Source: Cordylochernes scorpioides | Lineage: Eukaryota; Arthropoda; Arachnida; Pseudoscorpiones; Chernetidae | Reading direction: 5' to 3' | Assembly: GCA_030710605.1 (NCBI GenBank) | Contig: CP092877.1 | Span: forward strand, 558,001-622,000 | Length of the DNA: 64,000 bases | Shown: piece after piece, positions 31,326 through 39,982 of the stretch | Position numbering within the stretch: position 1 is the first letter of the stretch | Layout: the number at the start of each line of letters is the position of its first letter | Program-made: the position numbers and the translations under genes | Notes under the pieces: generated by a model | Told to the model about the DNA's origin: nothing | Databases searched by the model: none | Seen by the model: the letters and a program-made list of their open reading frames with translations, nothing else

Positions 31326-34300
31326 TCTACTTATATATTTGCCTTTTCTGTCTGTCTGTCTGTCTGAAGCTTACGGATAGATCGCGCGCCTATTGGCCGC
31401 CAGCAAACACGTGACCTCCTTGCCCGCCCCCCTCTAGACAACCCTGTTATCAGCTGTGTGTTACATCCACCTGTCTATACAGACCACCCTGTCTATAGCG
31501 GTCACCCTAGGCAACCCTGTTATCAGCTGTGTGATGCATACACCTGTCTAAACAGACCACCCTGTCTATAGCGACCACTCTAGACAACCCTGTTATCAGC
31601 TGTGTGATACATCCACCTGTCTATACAGACCACCCTGTCTATAGCGACTACCCTAGACAACCCTGTTATCAGCTGTGTGATACATCCACCTGTCTATACA
31701 GACCACCCTGTCTATAGCGACCACCCTAGACAACCCTGTTATCAGCTGTGTGATACATCCACCTGTCTATACTGACCACCCTGTCTATAGCGACCACCAT
31801 AGACAACCCTGTTATCAGCTGTGTGATGCATACACCTGTCTATACAGACCCCCCCGTCTATAGCGACCACTCTAGACAACCCTGTTATCAGCTGTGTGAT
31901 ACATCCACCTGTCTATACAGACCACCCTGTCTATAGCGGTCACCCTAGACAACCCTGTTATCAGCTGTGTGATACATCCACCTGTCTATACAGACCACCC
32001 TATCTATAGCGACCACCCTAGACAACCCTGTTATCAGATGTGTGATACATCCACCTGTCTATACAGACCACCCTGTCTATAGCGACCACCCTAGACTACC
32101 CTGTTATCAGCTGTTTGATGCATACTCCTGTCTATACAGACCACCCTGTCTATAGCGGTCACCCTAGACAACCCTGTTATCAGCTGTGTGATACATCCAC
32201 CTGTCTATACAGACCACCCTGTCTATAGCGGTCACCCTAGACAACCCTGTTATCAGCTGTGTGATACATCCACCTGTCTATACAGACCACCCTGTCTATA
32301 GCGGTCACCCTAGACAACCCTGTTATCAGCTGTGTGATACATCCACCTGTCTATACAGACCACCCTGTCTATAGCGACCACCCTAGACAACCCTGTTATC
32401 AGCTGTGTGATACATTCACCTGTCTATACAGACCACCCTGTCTATAGCGGCCACTCTAGGCAACCCTATTATCAGCTGTGTGATACATCCACCTGTCTAT
32501 ACAGACCACCCTGTATATAGCGGCCATTCTAGATAACCCTGTTATCAGCTGTGTGATACATACACCTGTCTATACAGACCACCCTGTCTATAGCGGTCAC
32601 CCTAGACAACCCTGTTATCAGCTGTGTTATACATCCACCTGTCTATACAGACCACCCTGTCTATAGCGACCACCCTAGACAACCCTGTTATCAGCTGTGT
32701 GATGCATACACCTGTCTATACAGACCACCCTGTCTATAGCGGTCACCCTAGACAACCCTGTTATCAGCTGTGTGATACATCCACCTGTCTATACAGACCA
32801 CCAGGTCTATAGCGACCACCCTAGACAACTCTGTTATCAGCTGTGTGATGCATACACCTGTCTATACAGACCACCCTGTCTATAGCGACCACCCTAGACA
32901 ACCCTGTTATCAGCTGTGTGATACATCCACCTGTCTATACAGACCACCCTGTCTATAGGTGTTACATCCACCTGTCTATACACAGCTGTGTGATGCATAC
33001 ACCTGTCTATACAGACCACCCTGTCTATAGCGGTCACCCTAGACAACCCTGTTATCAGCTGTGTGATACATCCACCTGTCTATACAGACCACCCTGTCTA
33101 TAGCGACCACCCTAGACAACCCTGTTATCAGCTGTGTGATGCATACACCTGTCTATACATACCACCCTGTCTATAGCGACCACTCTAGACAACCCTGTTA
33201 TCAGCTGTGTGATACATCCACCCGTCTATACAGACCACCCTGTCTATAGGTGTTACATCCACCTGTCTATACAGACCACCCTGTCTATAGCGGTCACCCT
33301 AGGCAACCCTGTTATCAGCTGTGTGATGAATACACCTCTCTGAACAGACCACCCTGCCTATAGCGACGACTCTAGACAACCCTGTTATCAGCTGTGTGAT
33401 ACATCCACCTGTCTATACAGACCACCCTGTCTATAGCGACCACCCTAGACAACCCTGCTATCAGCTGTGTGATACATCCACCTGTCTATACAGACCACCC
33501 TATCTATAGCGACCACCCTAGACAACCCTGTTATCAGCTGTGTGATACATCCACCTGTCTATACAGACCACCCTGTCTATAGCGACCACCCTAGACTACC
33601 CTGTTATCAGCTGTTTGATGCATACACCTGTCTATACAGACCACCCTGTCTATAGCGGTCACCCTAGACAACCCTGTTATCAGCTGTGTGATACATCCAC
33701 CTGTCTATACAGACCACCCTGTCTATAGCGGTCACCCTAGACAACCCTGTTATCAGCTGTGTGATACATCCACCTGTCTATACAGACCACCCTGTCTATA
33801 GCGACCACCCTAGACAACCCTGTTATCAGCTGTGTGATGCATACACCTGTCTATACAGACCACCCTGTCTATAGCGACCACTCTAGACAACCCTGTTATC
33901 AGTTGTGTGATACATCCACCTGTCTATACAGACCACCCTGTCTATAGGTGTTACATCCACCTGTCTATACACAGCTGTGTGATGCATACACCTGTCTATA
34001 CAGACCACCCTGTCTATAGCGGTCACCCTAGACAACCCTGTTATCAGCTGTGTGATACATCCACCTGTCTATACAGACCACCCTGTCTATAGCGACCACC
34101 CTAGACAACCCTGTTATCAGCTGTGTGATACATTCACCTGTCTATACAGACCACCCTGTCTATAGCGGCCACTCTAGGCAACCCTATTATCAGCTGTGTG
34201 ATACATCCACCTGTCTATACAGACCACCCTGTATATAGCGGCCATTCTAGATAACCCTGTTATCAGCTGTGTGATACATACACCTGTCTATAGCGGCCAC

Positions 34301-34516
34301 CCAAGACAACCCTGTTATCGGCTGTGTGATACATACACCTGTCTATACAGACCACCCTGTATATAGCGGCCATTCTAGACAACCCTGTTATCGGCTGTGT
34401 GATACATACACCTGTCTATACAGACCACCCTGTCTATAGCGACCACCCAAGACAACGTTTTTAAAATATATTTGCACTCGGGTAAACCCTGGGCGTTGCC
34501 CGGGCCTTTCTTCTAG
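31326..34516 (+). mobile_element. Helitron filled with 73-bp repeats, about 41 units
   Basis: Complete ends: TCTACTTATATATTTGCC at 31326 and GGGCGTTGCCCGGG, CCTTTCTT, CTAG at 34513-34516. After a ~100-bp GC-rich leader, the 73-bp unit (landmarks CCTGTCTATACAGACC, CCTGTCTATAGCG and CAACCCTGTTATCAGCTG) runs from about 31430 to 34450. Some units are shortened (for example near 32950-32990 and 33935-33980), and these shortened blocks are themselves repeated. There is no gene; all open frames here come from the repeat. Confidence 0.85.
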
Positions 34517-35112
34517 TGTAATATAATTATAGTGTAACAACCAAACATGTAGACACAATCCAACTCGCCAGTATGGCTATTATATAATATAATTATAGTG
34601 TAACAACCAAACATGTAGACACAATCCAACTCACCAGTTTGACCATTATGTAATATAATTATAGTGTAACAGCCAAACATGTAGACAATCCAAATCGCCA
34701 GTTTGGCCATTATGTAATATAGTTATAGTGTAACAGACAAACATGTAGACACAATCCAACTCGCCAGTTTGGCCATTATGTAATATAATTATAGTGTAAC
34801 AGCCAAACATGTAGACACAATCCAACTCGCCAGTTTGGCCATTATGTAATATAGTTATAGTGTAACAGCCAAACATGTAGACCCAATCCAACTCGCCAGT
34901 TTGGCCATTATGTAATATAGTTATAGTGTAACAGCCAAACATGTAGACACAATCCAACTCGCCAGTTTGGCCATTATGTAATATAATTATAGAGTAACAG
35001 CCAAACATGTAGACACAATCCAACTCGCCAGTTTGACCATTATGTAATATAATTATAGTGTAACAGCCAAACATGTTTACACAATCCAACTCGCCTGTTT
35101 GGCCATCATGTA
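34517..35112. repeat. 66-bp minisatellite array 5
   Basis: About nine units. One unit near 34690 has lost 3 bp, shifting the minus-strand frame. The Helitron before it ends exactly at ATTA|TGTAATATAA of the repeat. Confidence 0.9.
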
Positions 35113-35434
35113 ATTAAAATATACAGTTATCAGCGTAATATTCAATTCTTTCTTAATCAATTCTGTCACCATTTGCTTTTGTGAATGCAATAAATACCCA
35201 AATATGGCCATTTTTAATAACCATCGGTGGTTCAGTGATAGGATGCTCGCCTGCTACGCAGGCGGCCCGGGTTCGATTCCCGGCCGATGCATTTTTATAA
35301 AATATTTTTAAAACTCAATTATATATTATACAAGAATGACATCCACGGCGCCAATTTATAATTGTAACGAATAGTATTTGAATAAAAGCATTTAATAGGG
35401 TAAACCCCGGGTGTTGCCCGGGTCATTCGGCTAG
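35113..35434 (+). mobile_element. Helitron-A-like element with tRNA-Gly-like gene (GCT)
   Basis: The 5' part (CAGTTATCAGCGTAATATTC, then ATTTGCTTTTGTGAATG) belongs to a family shared with 37142-37465; the 3' end is GGTGTTGCCCGGGTCATTCGG then CTAG (35431-35434). It contains the tRNA-like gene at 35221-35290. Confidence 0.7.
35221..35290 (+). tRNA. tRNA-Gly-body with GCT (Ser) anticodon
   Basis: A 70-nt unit aligned with the tRNA-Gly copies, but the anticodon loop reads CTGCTAC (anticodon GCT, a serine anticodon) and the stem has GCAGG for GCGGG, creating a C-A mismatch. The first base is C (C1:C72 mismatch) and the D-loop reads CAGTGATAGG. The body has no serine-type long variable arm, so it would not be expected to be a functional tRNA-Ser. 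It is most likely a drifting Helitron-borne copy; the same anticodon is at 37250-37319. Confidence 0.6.
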
Positions 35435-36015
35435 TATAATACAGTTATCAGAGTCATCAACAATCAATAATTCTGTCACCGTTTGCTTTTGTGAATGGAA
35501 TAAATACCCAAATATGGCCATTTTTTATAAGCATCGGTGGTTCAGTGGTAGAATGCTCGCCTGCCACGCGGGCGGCCCGGGTTCGATTCCCGGCCGATGC
35601 ATTATTTTTACAATTTTTAAAACTCATTTATATTATTATCCCTATATATATAAAAGTCAGCGTATGTATGTATGTATGTATCTATGTTTGTCAGCTATAC
35701 ACGTCCACAATACGTAACTAATCTGACTGAAATTTCAACAGTATATAAAGTAGAATCTGGAAAAACTATTAGTGAAAATTTCAGGTCTCTATCCCGAATA
35801 TCCGTCGTGTTATTTGCAAATTTGCTCTTTCGCTCGCGCCTCTAGCGGTGAAATTGGGGGATAATACCAGCTGACCTAATGTAGATGTAAAGTTTGGAGC
35901 GGGACGTTTCAAAAGAGTGACATCCACGGCTCCAATTTATAATTGTAACGAATAGTATTTGAATAAAAGCATTTAATCTGGTAAAACCCGGGCGTTGTCC
36001 GGGTCATTCGGCTAG
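35435..36015 (+). mobile_element. Helitron-A-like element with tRNA-Gly, complete 3' end
   Basis: Starts directly after the preceding CTAG and ends at CTAG 36012-36015 preceded by CGGGCGTTGTCCGGG. It carries the tRNA-Gly at 35531-35600, a ~250-bp body with TCCCTATATATATAAAAGTC (itself a Helitron-type 5' end, near 35639) and (GTAT)n. Nearly the same unit lies at 37466-38047. Confidence 0.75.
35531..35600 (+). tRNA. tRNA-Gly (GCC), canonical
   Basis: A 70-nt cloverleaf with all stems paired: acceptor GCATCGG/CCGATGC, anticodon loop CTGCCAC, T-arm CCGGG TTCGATT CCCGG. A and B boxes are intact. The downstream tract ATTATTTTTA provides a short T5 stop. It is one of the best candidates in the window for a working tRNA, although it lies inside a Helitron. 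Confidence 0.85.
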
Positions 36016-37141
36016 TGTAATATAATTATAGTGTAACAGACAAACATGTAGACACAATCCAACTCGCTAGTTTGACCATTATGTAATATAATTATAGTGT
36101 AACAGCCAAACATGTAGACACAATCCAACTCGCCTGTTTGGCCATCATGTAATATAATTATAGTGTAACAGCCAAACATGTTTACACAATCCAACTCGCC
36201 TGTTTGGCCATCATGTAATATAATTATAGTGTAACAGCCAAACATGTAGACACAATACAACTCGCCAGTTTGGCCATCAGGTAATATAATTATAGTGTAA
36301 AAGCCAAACATGTTTACACAATCCAGCTCGCCAGTTTGGCCATCATGTAATATAATTATAGTGTAACAACCAAACATGTTTACACAATCCAACTCGCCAG
36401 TTTGGCCATTATGTAATATAGTTTTAGTATAACAGCCAAACATGTAGACACAATCCAACTCGCCAGTTTGGCCATTATGTAATATAATTGTAGTGTAACA
36501 ACCAAACATGTAGACACAATCCAACTCGCCAGTATGGCCATTATGTAATATAATTATAGTGTAACAGCCAAACATGTTTACGCAATCCAACTCGCCAGTT
36601 TGGCCATTATGTAATATACTTATAGTGTAACATCCAAACATGTAGACACAATCCAACTCGCCAGTTTGGCCATTATGTAATATAATTATAGTGTAACAAT
36701 CAAACATGTTTACACAATCCAACTCGCCAGTTTGACCATTATGTAATATAATTATAGTGTAACAACCAAACATGTAGACACAATCCAACTCGCCAGTATG
36801 GCCATTATGTAATATACTTATAGTGTAACAACCAAACGTGTAGACACAATCCAACTCACCAGTTTGACCATTATGTAATATAATTATAGTGTAACAGCCA
36901 AACATGTAGACACAATCCAACTCGCCAGTTTGGCCATTATGTAATATAGTTATAGTGTAACAGCCAAACATGTAGACACAATCCAACTCGCAAGTTGGGC
37001 CATTATGTAATATAATTATAATGTAACAGCCAAACATGTAGACACAATCCAACTCGCCAGTTTGACCATTATGTAATATAATTATAGTGTAACAGCCAAA
37101 CATGTTTACACAATCCAACTCGCCTGTTTGGCCATCATGTA
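36016..37141. repeat. 66-bp minisatellite array 6 (about 17 units)
   Basis: The longest array. On the minus strand a frame stays open for 368 codons (37118-36012) as 22-residue repeats with variation (VYMFGCYTIIILHNGQTGEL). The openness follows from the unit length being divisible by three and the unit having no stop in that frame. There is no flanking promoter, conserved N-terminus or unique C-terminus, so I do not call a gene. Confidence 0.9.
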
Positions 37142-37465
37142 ATTAAAATATACAATTATCAGCGTAATATTCAATTCTTTCTTAATCAATTCTGTCACCG
37201 TTTGCTTTTGTGAATGGAATAAATACCCAAATATGGCCCTTTCTCATAACCATCGGTGGTTCAGTGATAGAATGCTCGCCTGCTACGCAGGCGGCCCGGG
37301 TTTGATTCCCGGCCGATGCATTTTTTTTTTTACAATTTTTAAAACTCATTTATATATTATACAAGAATGACATCCACGGCGCCAATTTATAATTGTAACG
37401 AATAGTATTTGAATAAAAGCATTTAATCGGGTAAACCCCGGGTGTTGTCCGGGTCATTCGGCTAG
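37142..37465 (+). mobile_element. Helitron-A-like element with tRNA-Gly-like (GCT), second copy
   Basis: Parallel to 35113-35434; ends at CTAG 37462-37465. Includes the tRNA-like gene at 37250-37319. Confidence 0.7.
37250..37319 (+). tRNA. tRNA-Gly-body with GCT (Ser) anticodon, second copy
   Basis: As at 35221-35290: anticodon loop CTGCTAC, GCAGG in the 3' anticodon stem and C1. In addition the T-loop reads GGTTTGATTCC instead of GGTTCGATTCC, changing the invariant C56 of the B box, so transcription and folding should be weakened. Confidence 0.55.
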
Positions 37466-38047
37466 TATAATACAGTTATCAGAGTCATCAACAATCAATA
37501 ATTCTGTCACCGTTTGCTTTTGTGAATGGAATAAATACCCAAATATGGCCATTTTTTATAAGCATCGGTGGTTAAGTGGTAGAATGCTCGCCTGCCACGC
37601 GGGCGGCCCGGGTTCGATTCCCGGCCGATGCATTATTTTTACAATTTTTAAAACTCATTTATATTATTATCCCTATATATATAAAAGTCAGCGTATGTAT
37701 GTATGTATGTATCTATGTTTGTCAGCTATACACGTCCACAATACGTAACTAATCTGACTGAAATATCAACAGTATATAAAGTAGAATCTGAAAAAAACTC
37801 TTAGTGAAAATTTGAGGTCTCTATTCCGAATATCCGTCGTGTTATTTGCGAATTTGCTCTTTCGCTCGCGCATCTAGCGGTGAAAATGGGGGATAATACC
37901 AGCTGACCTAATGTACATGTAAAGTTTGGAGCGGGACGTTTCACAAGAGTGACATCCACGGCTCCAATTTATAATTGTAACGAATAGTATTCGAATAAAA
38001 GCATTTAATCGAGTAAAACCCGGGCGTTGCCCGGGTCATTTGGCTAG
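37466..38047 (+). mobile_element. Helitron-A-like element with tRNA-Gly
   Basis: Near-identical to 35435-36015; ends GGGCGTTGCCCGGGTCATTTG then CTAG at 38044-38047. Contains the tRNA-Gly at 37562-37631. Confidence 0.75.
37562..37631 (+). tRNA. tRNA-Gly (GCC), D-loop variant
   Basis: Cloverleaf as at 35531-35600 with G1:C72 restored, but the D-arm reads GTTAAGTGG instead of GTTCAGTGG, which changes one A-box base. Anticodon GCC and the T-arm are intact. Confidence 0.75.
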
Positions 38048-38493
38048 TAGATTATAAACACAAGGTAATAAGATCAAATCCAAGGATAAGTCACAATTTG
38101 GATTATTAAAATATACAGTTATCAGAGTTATCAACAATCAATAATCGTCAGCGTATGTATGTATGTTTGTCAACTATACACGTCCACAATACGTAACTAA
38201 TCTAACTGAAATTTTAACAGTATATAAAGTAGAATCTGAAAAAACTCTTAGTGAAAATTTGAGGTCTCTATTCCGAATATCCGTCGTGTTATTTGCAAAT
38301 TTGCTCTTTCGCTCGCGTATCTAGCGGTGAAAATGGGGGTAATCCCAGCTGACCTAATGTACATGTAAGGTTTGGAGCGGGACGTATCACAAGAGTGACA
38401 TCCACGGCTCCAATTTATAATTGTAATGAATAGTATTTGAATAAAAACATTTAATCGGGTAAAACCCGGGCGTTGCCCGGGTCATTCGGCTAG
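38048..38493 (+). mobile_element. Helitron-A fragment
   Basis: Continues directly after the previous CTAG; contains the body CGTATGTATGTATG...GGAGCGGGACG and ends GGGCGTTGCCCGGGTCATTC then GGCTAG (CTAG 38490-38493). No tRNA and no gene. Confidence 0.7.
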
Positions 38494-39206
38494 TTTAAAT
38501 ATACAAGTATCAGAGTCATCAATTCTGTCATCGATTGCTTTTGTGAATGGAATGCTCTCACGTAATATACGTAAAATACGTAACTAATATGACTGAAATT
38601 TTAGCAGTATGTATAGTCGAATCTGAAAAAACTAATATTGAATATTTCAGGTCTCTATCCCGAATATTCTTCGAGTTATTTGCAAATTTGCCCTTTCGCT
38701 CGCAAGCAGCGCCTCTAGCGGTGAAGATGGGTGGTAATATCAGCTGAACTATTGCACATGTAAAACGTGTTTTAACAGGACATAGAAAAAATATGGAAGA
38801 AATATTTTTCGCATTTTTAGCCAAGAAAAATTAAAATTGACAGGTTCTGGGCAAATATAGTTTTTTTTTTAGTCAGAAAATGATTATGACAATATTGCTG
38901 TATCATATTTGATTATCAGATACAAAATAATATCCGGAAAAATTCCAAAAAGCAGAGACAACGGGTGAAGCCAGTTCATTTTTAGTATGCAGGAACAAAA
39001 TTCTAACAGAAAAACATTCATTCGAGCAGAAGACACAAAGCCAGATCATCTCTTTATAAAAATATCGCTTCTCAGACACAAAGTTTGGAGCGGGACGTTT
39101 CACATGAATGACATCCGCGGCGCCAATTTATAATTGTAACGAATAGTATTTGAATAAAAGCATTTATTCTGGTAAAACCCGGGCGTTGCCCGGGTCATTC
39201 GGCTAG
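38494..39206 (+). mobile_element. Helitron-A-related element, full version of 1-581
   Basis: Shares about 560 bp with the window start and continues to a complete 3' end with CTAG at 39203-39206. The frames at 38558-38824 (minus) and 38903-39103 (minus) are shadows in repeat DNA. Confidence 0.7.
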
Positions 39207-39601
39207 TGTTATATAATTATAGTGTAACAGACAAACATGTAGACACAATCCAACTCGCTAGTTTGACCATTATGTAATATAATTACAGTGTAACAGCCAA
39301 ACATGTAGACACAATCCAACTCGCCTGTTTGGCCATCATGTAATATAATTATAGTGTAACAGCCAAACATGTTTACACAATCCAACTCGCCTGTTTGGCC
39401 ATCATGTAATATAATTTTAGTGTAACAGCCAAAACATGTTTACACAATTCAACTCGCCTGTTTGGCCATCATGTAATATAATTATAGTGTAACAGCCAAA
39501 CATGTAGACACAATACAACTCGCCAGTTTGGCCTTCAGGTAATATAATTATAGTGTAAAAGCCAAACATGTTTACACAATCCAGCTCGCCAGTTTGGCCA
39601 T
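39207..39601. repeat. 66-bp minisatellite array 7, left part
   Basis: About six units, cut at GGCCAT by the LTR retrotransposon that follows; the array resumes at 42660. Confidence 0.9.
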
Positions 39602-39912
39602 TGAGATAAGAGGCAGCCAGCGGGCGACGCTGGCATCCTGGGACGCTGGCTGGCCAGCCGGCCTGCGCGCGCACCGGGGGCTGCGCGCGCACTTTTCGAA
39701 CACCGCCTGATATCGCCGGCTTGTTTACCGCCCGTCGCTACAACCTACGGCGGTTCCTTCTATTATATAATACTCTAGGCGCTGGTGGAGTAAAAACTGT
39801 ACTCCATCTGCCTCTTATAATTGTATGTAATTTTTGGACACTTATTAAAATATAAATTATTAATTTATAGTTCTCACTGCAGCTCGAACCTTTACCCTAA
39901 CTCGGTAGAACA
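39602..39912 (+). mobile_element. 5' LTR of the KH-carrying retrotransposon
   Basis: 311 bp, GC-rich first half with (GC)n stretches (CTGCGCGCGCACC twice), then a TATA-like TATTATATAATAC near 39762 that would serve as promoter, and AT-rich TTATTAAAATATAAATTATT near 39845 for polyadenylation. Identical to 42349-42659. Confidence 0.9.
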
Positions 39913-39931
39913 TGGCGCAGTCGACATTCGG
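39913..39931 (+). other. Primer-binding site
   Basis: TGGCGCAGTCGACATTCGG begins immediately after the LTR. The first 11 bases are complementary to a tRNA 3' end of the form CGACTGCGCCA. That form resembles eukaryotic tRNA-Ser acceptor ends (their 5' side begins GCAGTCG), which I infer as the primer; the primer identity is not proven. Confidence 0.65.
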
Positions 39932-39982
39932 TTAATTATAGCCGTTTTTTAAGTGACAGCTCAGTGACAATTAGTAATCAAG

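Noticed and set aside
31430-34460. CRISPR-like regular spacing of 73-bp repeats
   Set aside because: Whole units repeat without unique spacers and there are no cas genes; this is a minisatellite in a eukaryotic Helitron.
36012-37118. 368-codon minus-strand ORF as a repetitive protein gene
   Set aside because: The frame is produced by a 66-bp satellite whose length is a multiple of three; it has no unique ends, and the same frame occurs in every array. Kept only as a finding.
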